Below, one piece after another: positions 1 to 11,911 of a stretch of DNA of 64,000 nucleotides. Numbering within the stretch: the first letter of the stretch is position 1; each line of letters starts with the position of its first letter. The notes below the pieces were generated by a model, which worked only from the letters and a program-made list of their open reading frames with translations, was not told the DNA's origin and did no database searches. The DNA comes from Adineta steineri. Taxonomy: Eukaryota; Rotifera; Eurotatoria; Adinetida; Adinetidae. The DNA is taken from assembly GCA_905250115.1 (NCBI GenBank), contig CAJNOI010000094.1, positions 151,688 through 215,687 on the forward strand, written 5' to 3'. The translations under genes and the position numbers were made by a program.

Positions 1-65
1 TTCTCGTCTAATTCTTCAAATTTTAATAATAGCGTTGTATAGTCTAATCAATAGTAAATTTAAAT

Positions 66-323
66 GACTTGAAGGACTGGTGCATACCTGTTTTACGCTA
101 GGTGAAACAGGTCTTGTCCGCTGCGCCCACATCAGTCCTTGATGTCGTCCAGCCATTCTCTACATAGACGTCCTCTTCGAGGTGTTCCATCTACTTTAGC
201 GAATACTGTCTTTTTTATCAGTCTACTGTCGTCCACTCCACAGATACAACCGAATAATCTTAATTTTCTTTTCTTGATTATATCGGCTATAGTTTCTACT
301 CTCAGTATCCTTCGATGGCACAA
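66..323 (-). pseudogene. Non-LTR retrotransposon reverse transcriptase, C-terminal remnant
   Basis: Read on the minus strand, this piece carries the end of the reverse-transcriptase ORF typical of LINE-like elements: RLFGCICGVDDSRLIKK, then VDGTPRRGRLCREWLDD. Beyond the first stop the similarity continues in frame (CGRSGQDLFHLA, stop, NR). Two nonsense codons therefore interrupt it: a TGA where the family usually has the Trp of DIKDW, and a TAA where Gln of HLAQDR is expected. No endonuclease or catalytic YxDD block is present. It is a dead, 5'-truncated copy, and nothing suggests expression. Confidence 0.75.
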
Positions 324-639
324 TGTGCATTATAAAAGATTTAATCAATCTGTATGTATATGTTAATAGCACGTCTGATATAGACCTCTTGTTTTATAGA
401 TTCTGGATGGAAGAAAAACTTTCATTACATTCTGATTGGTTACTATTGTTGTCAAATTATTGATTAGTTTAGAAAGAGAAAGAAACGAAAAATATAAATA
501 TGTTTTGTCATGTATAAGTTTTTTACAAAAACAGTCTTTACATAAAAAAGGAACAAAAATATTCATAAATTATTCAAATTTTTTCTAAGAACGACTTTAC
601 TAATATATCTACTTCATTTATTTTCAGATGCGCTGATGG

Positions 640-3311
640 ATGACGTCGTTGCAATTTTATTCTTGCAATTCGGGCTATTTGGTTATGATGCTGGCTTTTC
701 TATTCAGTTGCTTTCTCGTTTGGTTGATGCTAAGTCGAGTATGTTTATTATTTTTATTTTCATTCTTTCTAAATATTAACATTCAAACTGTATAATACTA
801 TTCAATTCATTTGATCTAATATTTAAGAATGCATTTTTTTCCAGTAAAGTAAAACTTGATTTATATTTTATTCTTTTATTAAGGCAAATCCTGCAACCAT
901 TGAATCATTCGATCCAAAATCTGTAATTAAAAGTCAAAAAATAATTCAAGGTGGAGATGCAGGTGGTGTTTATGTACCAAAGAAAGTTGGAAATGAAGAT
1001 CCAAATTTACACTATGGCATAGTTATTGATTGTGGAAGTAGTGGATCAAGACTTTATATTTATGTATGGCCAGAACATTCAGGAAAAGAAAATGAATTAT
1101 TACAAATTAAACAATTACTTGATAAACAAGGTCTACCTGTTGTTAAAAAACTTGAACCAGGTTAGATTTCTAATTGTTCTTTTTTTTATTCTGTAAATTA
1201 ATTTATACATTCATTGTTTTTTAGGTCTTTCATCAATGGCAGATACACCAGCTAATGCAACTGAATATTTAACATCGTTATTAGGTAAAATATTTTTTAA
1301 TTTGAAAAATTAATGATTAATTATTGAATTTTCTAGATTTTGCTGCAAGAACTGTTCCACCAGATAAACATCGTGATACTCCATGTAAGTTTCATGTATA
1401 TTCGATTATGTTCTTATTTTGTTTTCTTGCTTTAGTATACATTCTTGCAACGGCTGGTCTTCGATTTTTAACTCCTAAGTATGAATAATTTTCAATAAAA
1501 TTTGTATCTTTATATAAGTTCTTTTTAGTAAACAAAAACAATTACTCGAAGATTTATTTAATGATATTGTTCGAGATTATCATTTTCAAATTGAAAAAAC
1601 TCATATACAAGTCATATCTGGGAAATTAGAAGGTATTTTCAGTTGGATTGCAATTAATTATGTCCTAGGACGTTTTCAAAGTAACGAAACAGCTGAATCA
1701 AGTAAATAATCAATATAAATGATTGGGGTTTCTTTTTTCTAATTGATTCAATATTTCAGTATCTGTAAGTGATGGTAATTCCGTATCAATATCAAAAAAA
1801 CGACCATCAACTGTTGGAATTCTTGATATGGGTGGTGCATCAGCTCAAATAGCTTGTAAGTTATTTTTTCTGATTTCATTCAAATATAATTTTATATTTC
1901 TCTTCTTTTACCTAGTCGAAGTTTCAGTCGATGTAAGTTTATTATTCTTTAATTAAACTTATTTTTTTATTCTCTTTCCTTTCAGACACCAATCGAAGGT
2001 GAAGAAGTAGCCGAATTTTCTTTAGGTTATGATGAACATCAAGAAACATTTAAATATAAAATTTATGTTACAACATTTCTTGGTTATGGTGCAAATAAAG
2101 CATTTGAAAAATATATTGATCGAATTATTTCTATCGCACTTGAGTAAATTTAATTGATAGAATTTATTCGAAAAAAAAACGAATTATATTTTTATTTCAG
2201 AAATTCAACATCAAATTCATCTCATATTGTCATGAATGATGCTGATTGTTTACCACGTGGTTATTCGGCTAATTATACACGAAAGAATAAAACAATAACA
2301 ATTATAGGTGAAGGAGATTTTAGTAATTGTGCAAAACATTTAGTTACATTACTTAATGTAAATGTAACATGTAAACGTCAACCATGTTCAGTTAATGGTG
2401 TTTATCAACCAACAATAAATTATGATGCACAAGATTTTTATGGTTTTTCAGAATTTTGGTATACAATGGAAGGTATGAAAAAGAATTTGATTTCGATATA
2501 TATTTATTTTATTTTATTTTTTTAAGATATTTTGAAAATTGGTGGTCCGTATGGTCGACAAACTTTTTTGAATGCATCAACAGTAAGTTAAGAAAAAGCA
2601 AAGATAATGAATGAATATTTTACTTTTGTTAGAATTATTGTAATTCAAATTGGACAGATATTCGACAATGGTATAATAATAAACAATTTCCAAAAGCTGA
2701 TCTAAATCGTTTATTGTAAGAAATTTTTATTTTATTACTAAACAGAAAAAATATATTTATTGAATTTTTCTATTTAAGATTACAATGTTTTAAATCTGCT
2801 TGGCTTTATGCATTTCTTCATGATGGTTTAAAATTTCCTGTTAATTATCAACGTTTACGTTCAGCATCACTTGTTAATAATAATGATGTTCAATGGACAT
2901 TAGGTGCCATTCTTTATAAAACTCGTTTTCTTCCTTTAAGGTTTGTTTTTAAAAACTTTATTTTGTACGTTAAAAATTGATTGTTTGATTTTGTTTAGAG
3001 CAATTAATCAAGTGAAAAGTACTTTACATTATAAACAATCTCATAGAGATTCTTCAGCGATTATTATATTAATATGCGCAATGTTAGTTATGTGTATATT
3101 GATATTTTATCGGCAGATACTTCGAGCTAAAATTCGTTTATTATTTTATCGTCGTGTTGGTCTTCATTCATCATCATCAAGTAGTAATTTTAATCAACGT
3201 TATCAATTATTAACATCAGTTGTTATTGATGATTCCCCATCATTATCACGAATGTATTCAAGTGATAAAATATCTTCATCGTCATATAATGGACGGATGA
3301 GAAGTGTTTAA
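640..3311 (+). CDS. ENTPD4/7: Ectonucleoside triphosphate diphosphohydrolase, ENTPD4/7-like
   Basis: GDA1/CD39-family nucleoside diphosphatase, probably a Golgi/lysosomal UDPase or NTPase. The start ATG at 640 follows an in-frame TGA at 634-636 and leads into a membrane anchor (YLVMMLAFLFSCFLVWLML). Apyrase motifs are visible: VIDCGSSGSRLYIYVW (ACR1), ATAGLRFL (ACR3) and ILDMGGASAQIAF (ACR4). A second hydrophobic helix lies near the C-terminus (AIIILICAMLVMCILIF), giving the two-anchor layout of ENTPD4/7. About a dozen short introns split it. First exons are 640-738 and 884-1160, and one exon (1916-1932) is only 17 nt. The WPEHSG and PVVKKLEPG segments favour ENTPD4/7 over cell-surface CD39. 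It converges on the ODF3 gene. Confidence 0.9.
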
Positions 3312-4344
3312 AAATATATTTATATTAAATTGCATCATGTGTTTTCTTTTATATGCTTTTCTTGTTAACCTTGTTTTTTCTTCTCATATATCTTGGGCAT
3401 GTTGCGCGCACCGCTGCTGTTTGTTTTGTTTTTGATAAAAAAAATTAAATATTTTTTTCCTCATGGTTTAGTTAAAATTAAGTAAAAAAGATTATTATCA
3501 ATTTTATAAATACTCTGTTCATTCAATACAATTTGGATCGATATTTTTACTTTGCAAATAGGAGCATTTGATTCGAATATTCATACTTCATGTAAGACAA
3601 CTAACTTGTCATGTAAATAATTAAAATTGAAGAATAAATTATTTTATTAACTATTCGTTTGTATCATCAATAAAATATCTATGTGTTTTATTCTCTTGAA
3701 AAATGTTCTCAATAAAATGACTTTTATGAGGAAAAAAATCGTTGTTGAATGTAAATATGTATTCATATCGAATCTCTTGAATTTTTAATATGTTATTTCA
3801 TGTTTAATAAGAAAATATTTACAGAATTTTGATATTCACCATAGATTCGTTTTGAATAAATTTAAGAAATGTACAAAAAATACAATTTGTTGTTTTATAT
3901 GTGAAAAAGAAACATCATTATCTTAATGAAATATAAATATAACATTAATTGTGAAATCGTTGATTTCCCTAACTAAATCTTTTTCAAGGTTCGTCCAATC
4001 TACTCGTATTTCTTTTCTCGTGCTTAAAAATCTCATTATACTTATATAAAAATAATTTAATAAGAAATATTTTTGTTTCCTCTGCTACCATATCTGTGGG
4101 GTTTTTGTTTACATTTCTTTCTGTTAAAAAAATACGAAAAAAAAAGTTTTTCGTAACGAATTGTATGTGTTTATACGCTTTGCAAACATTCAGATCATCA
4201 TCAGTCATTATATAAAATAAAATTAAGAAAAAAAAAATGCGATTGTACAAGCAACAAATAAAGATTGAAAATGAATTTTTTTTCTAGTCCAGGAAGAAAA
4301 TATGAGCGTACAAATAATAGATAAAATTCATATTATGGACAGTT
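3312..4344. other. Convergent intergenic region, ENTPD and ODF3 3' ends
   Basis: AT-rich spacer between the two convergent stop codons. Several AATAAA-type polyadenylation signals occur on the plus strand around 3633-3715. I see no coding potential: the short frames here are low-complexity and resemble nothing known. Confidence 0.6.
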
Positions 4345-5296
4345 TTAGTCTTTAACTTCAACAATAAGTGGTGCTTCATACATTGAGTGACGAATACCAA
4401 ATGAATAACCAGGTGCTTGTTGTTTATGAAGCCAAACTTTTTCTGGTGAATATTTACCAGGTCCTGGTTTTTGAGTTGAATCACCGGGCATTTCATTTCT
4501 AGCAATCATACTGTAATGTGGTGGTTCTGATTTATATATGCCCGGTTTTGTCACAGTATAAGTACCTAATAAATATAGAAATATTTCATTTTTAACAGAA
4601 AAAAAGCGAACAAATTATTACCAGGTCCTGGTGTTCGTTGTAAATCTTCATCGAAACCACCTATTTTGCTTCTTCCAGTCATTGAATAGATAGGTGCTTG
4701 TTTTTTCACACTTTGAACTGTTTTACCAAGCATACCTGGTAAACCATAAGCATTTGGGGCTAAATGAAGAAACAAAAGTACATATCGAGATTTAGTACAA
4801 AACGAATAAAAAACAGAATCATACCAGGTGTATGATCGAGTCCATATGCCTTGTGACGAGTGCCAAATGTGTAGGCTGGTGGTGATTGAAAGACAGTTTT
4901 CATTGGTGCTTTATCTTCGGGTCTATATGTACCAGGTCCTAATCGAGATCGTATGAAACTTGAGTCATATTAATATTCTTCTTTTTGTCTAGTTTTATTC
5001 TTACCAGGATTACGATCTCCTTTAAGATCACCACGTCGAGCATAGAGAGAATAATGTGGAGTACCATCTTTACCATTTCGTAAGATTTTTGAATTTGGAT
5101 AGTAACATGGGCCAGGTGAAGAGTCATCTTTATATTTACCATGTCTAAGGCCAAATGAGTATGCTGGTTGTTTAGTATGAACAGATCGTGGATCATGAAA
5201 ACCACTTCCTACAAGACCCGGTAGTAGATAAACTGGACCGGGTGTTGAATTCATTGCGGAAATTGGGCCGCGTGGTTTTGTCTCGGTGTACACCAT
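4345..5296 (-). CDS. ODF3: Outer dense fiber protein 3 / CIMAP1 (SHIPPO-repeat protein)
   Basis: Ciliary/sperm-flagellar microtubule-associated protein built from SHIPPO (PGPxxY) repeats. Four exons (5005-5296, 4825-4938, 4622-4759, 4345-4565) join in frame to 765 nt, or 254 residues, which is the length of vertebrate ODF3. Visible repeats include STPGPVY, SSPGPCYY, TPGPGTY and KPGPGKY, alternating with PAYSFGLRH, PHYSLYARR and PGYSFGIRH. The N-terminal PRGPISAM and C-terminal SFGIRHSMYEAPLIVEV are family signatures. It is thought to sit on axonemal or manchette microtubules. The start Met at 5296 has no better upstream alternative. Its neighbour at 6.6-9.4 kb is another axonemal gene. Confidence 0.93.
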
Positions 5297-6590
5297 CTTT
5301 CTGACTGTATCTAAAAGAGAATTCGATTTATAATATAATCTATCAATAAAAAAAATTGATGATTAAAAATCCATACGAATGAAACTGTTTTCATATATAT
5401 ATATATACTCTCTGTCTCACATATGCCCTATTAATATAGACTCTTCTGATCTTTTACTTCACTTATATTTCGTTTGTTGCCAACACATGACGACAACAGT
5501 CAGTGAGCACCTTGACGCCCGTGACAACAATCGATTAATGAAAAAGATTTTTTTACTCACTTTTTCTTTTTTACATATGATCTCAAAAGAAGAGAAGAGA
5601 GAGGAATAAATTTTTAAAATCAATCAATAAACTACGCGCATGCAACGAGAATGTTCTATTGCTTCCCACTCTTTTGGCTTCTTTTCTGTTGACGAATTTC
5701 TTCGTTTTTACAAAAACTCAACGGATTAATTGTGGTCTATTGCTACTTCACTTTTATTCGAGAATGAAAAAAAGAAATAAGAGAAATTCTGTTGTTGTTA
5801 TTGTTGTTATGGTTGTCAGTTCGTTGACATTTTTTTCTTCTCTTTTTCTTTTAATTTCTTTTTTTATGTATATATATATGCTGTAATATTTGTCTAGTGT
5901 TCTACGTCAGTGAAGTAAAGTAGAATATAAGAATGATTAGTTGTATGTGTAAATAAAAATATTTTATTCCTTTTCAATGCAATATATCTCATTATTATTT
6001 AAATGTAAATTTATATTTTAATCGAAAGATATGTATATATACATAGGAGAAATCTAATATCTATCTATGTTTATATAATCGATAAAAAACGAATGAAAAT
6101 TAAAATAATTTAGTAACAATGTATATTCTCATTAAATAATGAGGAAATATAAAAATCTGCCAATTTGTTATTATAATAATGAAGGTCATAGCCTTGTCTA
6201 GAAGATTTGTATATTATTTATCGTAGTACGACCTTCATTACGAAAGGCTTTCGTACATTTAAATACTTGTTTTTTTTAAGAATTATTCATTACCTTTCTT
6301 ATGAGAATCTTGAAGAGACATTTATAAGTAGTTGTTTTCCGATATTAATTTTACAGACATGATATATTTAAGAAAGCGTTATGGCGACAAATTATCATAT
6401 TAAAAAATCGTATCTTTGATATTTGTATACTTAATATTTGATGTAATATTCATAGAATCATATAGATAAGACTCATTGACACTGTATCATCCGAAGAATA
6501 AGAAAAGAAAACTTTTGTTATTTATAAAAGTTTTATTTTATGAAATTAATCATGAAAGGATAGTTTTATCATATAGATTCAAAAAAAGTA
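5297..6590. other. Intergenic region, ODF3 promoter side
   Basis: Low-complexity, T-rich on one side. Short frames at 5379-5609 and 5659-5886 are runs of Phe/Leu/Ser with no domain. A lone half X-box (GTTGCC near 5475) has no partner half-site. No gene supported. Confidence 0.5.
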
Positions 6591-9385
6591 TCAACCATTT
6601 CTTGATTTTTCATTTGCCAATGCTAATCGTCGAATATATGAAATACAAATAGCTGCATTTTCTTGGAGAATTTCATCTCTTGAACCAACCATTTCTATTA
6701 ATAACTAAATACAAAATAAAATATATATATATTTTATTTTCGAAGAAGTATTAATATACTCGAACAACACCAGCTTCATGCATTGTAACACAATTCATTG
6801 GATTTTTCGATAATTGATGTAATGCTTTGGCTGTTGATTGATGAACATTAGGATCAGTTGATTTAAGATATTTAACAAGTGGTGCTACAGCTTGATTATC
6901 ACCAAATGCTTGTCGATTATTTCCCCATTTACAACATTCAGCTATAGCTTCAGCTAAATAACGACGAACTATATCTTCAGTCTATTTAAATAATTTGAGA
7001 AGATATAAATTTAAAAACAAAAAACAGATTTTTTTACTCGTGTAACTAAATTTGAAAGAAGTTTAACAACACCATGATCAGTTATAACAGCTAAATTTTC
7101 TTCATCTCTTGCTATTTCAGCTATAGCAGCACAAACACTTGCTAACACTTCAACATCTTTAGATTTTAATAGGGATACAATTAATTCAAGACCACCTACA
7201 AAACTTCGTACCATTTCACCTGAATCCTATAATACATATATACATAGATATATTAGAACGATTATGATTTAATTGAACAAACTTTGATATTTTTTACACA
7301 TGGTGATATAGCCCACGATGCTGCAGCTTGCACACGTGGATTTTGATTTTTAAGAAGTGACCACAATAATCGAACACCATCTAAACGATCAATCATTCTA
7401 AATATAAGTTTTACAAACAAAAAATTAGTTAATCAATAAAAACAAAATAGATAATTTATTACGCAATGCTTTCAGGTTCTTCGCTAATTTGTCGTAATGC
7501 ATGACAAGTATTTACTAATAAACCTTGATTTGTTCCTGTTAATAAATTAACTAATGATGATATTCCATTAGCTTTACGAATTAATGTTCGATTTTCTGCT
7601 TCTTTAGCACATTCAGCTATTGCGCCAACAACATTAACTAAAACTTCTTCAGGTTGATTATTAAGTAATTGTACAAGTACATCAAGTGTTCGAAATTTTT
7701 GAAATTCTGCAATATTCTAATATTAAAAAAACAAAATTTGAAAAATAAGTGAAGAAAATAAACAATTTACTTTAGGAGATATAGCACATTTCCAAATCGC
7801 ACCGATGACTGCTGCTAATAAAGCTTTATTATCCAGTTGTTGTAAAAGATCATGTAAAGGACGAAGTCCCATATGTTTTCTTACCAAATCACGTATTTGT
7901 TCATCTTCTGCACACTAAAAAACAGACAATAATGCAAATTTATTTTTTCCTAATAAGAAAAATTAGCTAATTGTTATTTAACCTTAAAAATAGCACTAGC
8001 ACAATGTTTTTGTAATTCAGCATTCGAACTTAAAAGATTTTTGACAAGATCAGGAACCATTTCTCGTATTGCTACTCGATAGACATGCTATATACAAAAT
8101 AAATAAATTATATTTCTTATGAACAAAACCAAAAAAGAAATGCATACATCCGTAGCACATTCTTCAATAATACCACCGATAGGAATTAACATATTTTCAT
8201 TTGAACTTTTAAGTAATTTAGCTAGAAGTGGAATAATACCAGCACGTTCCATAGCATGTTTATTATGATTCGATCGACTTAAACTCCAAAGAGCTAATGC
8301 ACCAGCACGAGCAACTTCAATATTTTTTATATTATCATTATGTGAAATACGATTACTTGATCCATGACCATTAACAGCAGCATGTTCCAAAAGAGCAACC
8401 TAAACAATAATAATACTAATGATTATTTTTTATTTTATAAGATTAAATGTTTACTAATCGTTTAATTCCACCATTTTGTCGAACAACTTTACGTGCTCGT
8501 TTAAATTTCGCAACATGTGCTGGAAAAAAAATAATATTAAATATTAATTTAATTTAATAAAAAAAACGATTTTACCAATTGTTTCAGCAGCAAGACATTT
8601 TAAATCTTTTTCTGGTTCATCAAGTAATGTGATCATTGTTTGTAATCCGCCAAGATCAGCTATATTTCGACGTATAGTTGGATTATTTGAAATTTCTTTA
8701 AGAATATATAATGAACCGATCTAAATATGAATTAGTTTTTCGTTTAATTTAATAATCTTTTTGGAAAATTTTAATATATATGAATATTTACCTTACAATC
8801 AATATTATCTGTTTCAAGAAGATTAACTAAAAGTTCCAAACCACTCGCATCACGTATAGCTAATTGACATATATCCATTGATAAATTAAAATCTCGAATA
8901 GAAGATAATGCAATAACAGTTGCAGTTGGATTTCCACCTTTTAAATATTTAACTAATCGTTGTATTTGCCAATATTCTGATGGTAAATCCGTTTGATCTT
9001 GTCGTGTTAATAATGGATCTTCTTGTTCATCATCATCATCTTCACTTGATCCTTCTGTTTCATAATTTGGATGTGTTCCATGTCGACTACGATCAATACG
9101 TGTACCTGCACGAGTAGTTACTCGTCGTTCAGAAACACCACCTTTAGATAAAGTTGTATTCTCTTTACGTAGTTTATTTTGACTAAATTAAATAAATAGT
9201 ATAGATAAAAAAAAATAAACTACATGTTATCATACTCAGTAACTAATGTATCCCAATCACGTGATGATAATAATACTTTTTGACGAGTTTTATTACTTGA
9301 TACATTGTCTGATAAAACATATTATAACAAAAGAAAAACATAAGAGAATCAGTATTTTACCTGCGGCGGTTGTTGTTGATGACAT
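6591..9385 (-). CDS. ODAD2: Outer dynein arm docking complex subunit 2 (ARMC4)
   Basis: Armadillo-repeat protein that helps dock outer dynein arms on ciliary doublets. Spliced minus-strand reading matches the ARMC4 repeat region almost continuously: [47 protein letters not shown], then [18 protein letters not shown] and [12 protein letters not shown], ending in RRLALANEK before TGA at 6591-6593. I estimate about 725 residues in a dozen or so exons. The ATG at 9383-9385 (MSSTTTAA) begins a 25-nt first exon. Only about 100 residues, including an acidic [11 protein letters not shown] stretch, precede the ARM repeats, so the long N-terminal half of vertebrate ARMC4 (about 1,040 residues) is missing. 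Two X-box motifs lie 100-290 bp upstream, consistent with RFX-controlled ciliary expression. Confidence 0.92.
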
Positions 9386-9485
9386 TACTTCTTTCTTTCT
9401 TTCTTTTCTTTTGATTTTGTATTACAAATTACTTGTTGATAGTAGAAGTGAAACTGACACCATTCAATTCAATGTTACTTATGAT

Positions 9486-9498
9486 GTCACTAAGCAAC
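9486..9498. promoter_or_regulatory. RFX X-box motif, proximal (ODAD2 promoter)
   Basis: GTCACTAAGCAAC fits the X-box pattern GTNRCY-N-RGYAAC with a one-base spacer. It lies about 100 bp upstream of the ODAD2 start codon. RFX factors are established activators of ciliary genes through this motif. Confidence 0.65.
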
Positions 9499-9657
9499 TT
9501 GACTTAATATTCAATTTAAAAGAATGAAATTGTTTATTATATTAGTTTTGATATAAGTCAAATTACTTGATTAATTCTTTAACTTCCGTAAACACGTCAT
9601 TTATGTATTCATTCTCTAGTGACTCTCAGCAGTAATGCACTTTATTTTATTTCCGTT

Positions 9658-9670
9658 GTTGCTAAGCAAC
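9658..9670. promoter_or_regulatory. RFX X-box motif, perfect palindrome
   Basis: GTTGCTAAGCAAC is a perfect inverted repeat (GTTGCT-A-AGCAAC) matching the X-box consensus. It is about 275 bp upstream of ODAD2 and about 1.05 kb upstream of the divergent CCDC92-like gene. Confidence 0.7.
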
Positions 9671-10720
9671 ACAAAGTAAATACAAGGAAAATATAATCAA
9701 TTAAAATTATTAATTAGAATTGGTACATAAATAAACAATAAGATATTTTTTTTCTTTTCAAAAAGAAGAACAAGGTCATAAGAGCAATACTTGAATTTTT
9801 ATTAACAAAAAAAAAACAATATAAAAAAGCCTTTTTTTATTGCTATGCGTATGAATTATTATTTCCTTCATAGAATAAGTTCTATTTATACGTGGTTAAT
9901 TTAGTCACTATTCTAATAAATGACTTGTAAAACGATCTATATTAAAGATGATTTCAAGTATGTCCTCTCTCATACTTAATCAATCTTATCGTATCAAATA
10001 ATCATAACATCTTTTGAATGAAAACATTTGTAAAGAAAACATTATCAAAGCAATAAAAATACATGTTTTTTCTTCTTTACTAATTAGCATACGAATTAAA
10101 CAGATTTGTTATTGATGACAAAAATAATTATAAATTAACTTCTATCAAATGGTTCTCTAAGTTTAATATATTTATGAATAAAGGAAATTCTAAAAATAAA
10201 ATGACATTCTTTATCCTAATCAACAAAAGATTTCATTGTATTTGTTTTATAAAATCATTCAAGGTTCGAAGATTCTTTTATGTGACAAAAAGTTTTGTAC
10301 TTATGAAAAAAAAACCTAGAGTTTCAATACATTAGTAAATTCTAAATATAAATCGTTTTTTTGTGGTCATATGTCACATACAAAAAAAAACTTCTTTTTG
10401 TTTGATCTATTGCAAAGAGAAGAAAGACTTTAGTTCTATCACATTTAACTTTTTCGTAACAAGGTGACTGTATGACGATGCAATCTGTTGCTTTTTTTCT
10501 ATACTACGTGCACCAATGCACATTTCTTATTTAATATGTACCATTAAGCATCAAAATGCTCTTGTAAACATTGCATTCATTTTTTTAGATTCTATTTTTT
10601 TATCATTATTTTTTTGTACAATATGCTTTCTAGTCTATAATTTATAAAGAATGAATAGTTTGAAGTACAATAATAAAAGACGAATTATACCGATTCTATT
10701 CGTATATTAGTTTGTTATAG
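9671..10720. other. Intergenic region between ODAD2 and CCDC92-like
   Basis: AT-rich spacer between divergent genes. No coding similarity seen beyond the X-boxes listed separately. Confidence 0.5.
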
Positions 10721-11656
10721 ATGTCTGATACAGAATATCTTTCAACGAATTTAATCCAACGACTTCAATGCGCAGAAAAATCTATTAAATTTCTTCAACA
10801 TGAACATGCATCAACATTAGCTGATCTTCATAAAGAACTCGCGAAATGGCAACAGAAATATAGTGGTTAGTATACAGTTACAATTTCTTTATTAATAATC
10901 GCTTCATTTTCAGATCTTACAACTCAATTAACATTTAATAATCCTGCTGATAATAGTAAGTAGTTTATGACATATAAAATATTAATTTCTTCAAAATAAA
11001 ATTTAGATAAACTTCAAGAAATAATTAAACAACTTAAAAATGATTTATATCAAAGTAGAAATAAAATTGAAAATCTAAATAAAATTTTAGAAGAAAAAGA
11101 AAAAAATGTTAATGATTATAAAAATCGTCTTAAATCAAGTGAACAAAAATATGCATTAGAATTACATAAACAACAAAATCTTAAATATGAAATAAAACAG
11201 CGTTCAACATCAATTACACATTTAACGAAACAATTATTTCATGAAAAACAACAACAACCAAATGTATGTAATCATATTTGTCTTGGACATATTATTTTAC
11301 CTAACAAACCAAGAAGATTTAAAAATCTTGATGAACAACGACAACAACAACAATATTTATCATCGGATTCACGTTCATCAAAACGTTCATCATCTGTTAA
11401 TAATCGAATAAGTACAGAACAAAATAGAACAAAAGTTTTATCTCTCGGACGACGTCCATCTAGATTGCAACCACTTTTATCGAATAATAATGAACAATTA
11501 GTTTCAAAATCTCAACGTCAATTATTAAACAATCATATAGATTCAAATAAAATCGTATCATCACAATCAACAGTTAAATTTTCAACTATTCTACCACCTA
11601 TTAACAATAAAAAAATGCCACTTAAAGCAACACTTTCATGTGAAAGTGAAGCCTGA
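10721..11656 (+). CDS. CCDC92: CCDC92-like coiled-coil protein
   Basis: Three exons (10721-10865, 10914-10955, 11007-11656) join in frame to 278 residues. The N-terminus KSIKFLQHEHASTLADLH, then KYSDLTTQLTF, matches the signature of CCDC92 (FLQ-EHASTL-GLH, CTDLTYELT). A second family block, RSTSITHLTKQLF, follows a long heptad-rich helix. The C-terminal third is a disordered Ser/Gln/Asn-rich tail containing ILPPI. CCDC92 proteins are reported at centrosomes and the ciliary base; the exact role is unclear. It converges on the KY-like gene and is divergent from ODAD2. Confidence 0.82.
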
Positions 11657-11911
11657 AAAAAAAACAATATTATTCTACGATGACTTTTGTTTTTCTGTAG
11701 TATATAAAAGATAGAATTTCAATCTTTTCTTTTAATCGCGAATAATAAAAATATTTCATTAATTTTGAACTAATCGGATGCACACTTAATATATGAAAGA
11801 TTTATGAAAAACAAACCGTATTTATTGAATATTTTTTTTTATTAATTTTTATTAAATAAACATACAATATGACAGACGATATTTTTGATTAATAATGATC
11901 ATTTCACAATT

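Noticed and set aside
5470..5540. Possible X-box near ODF3 (GTTGCC and GTGACAAC half-sites)
   Set aside because: The half-sites are not paired at the required 0-3 nt spacing, so it is not an X-box.
5379..5886. Two short plus-strand frames upstream of ODF3
   Set aside because: Phe/Leu/Ser-rich translations of T-rich DNA, no domains, no splice context.
10258..10275. GGTTCGAAGATTC resembling a tRNA B box
   Set aside because: No A box at the right distance and no cloverleaf; no tRNA found anywhere in the window.
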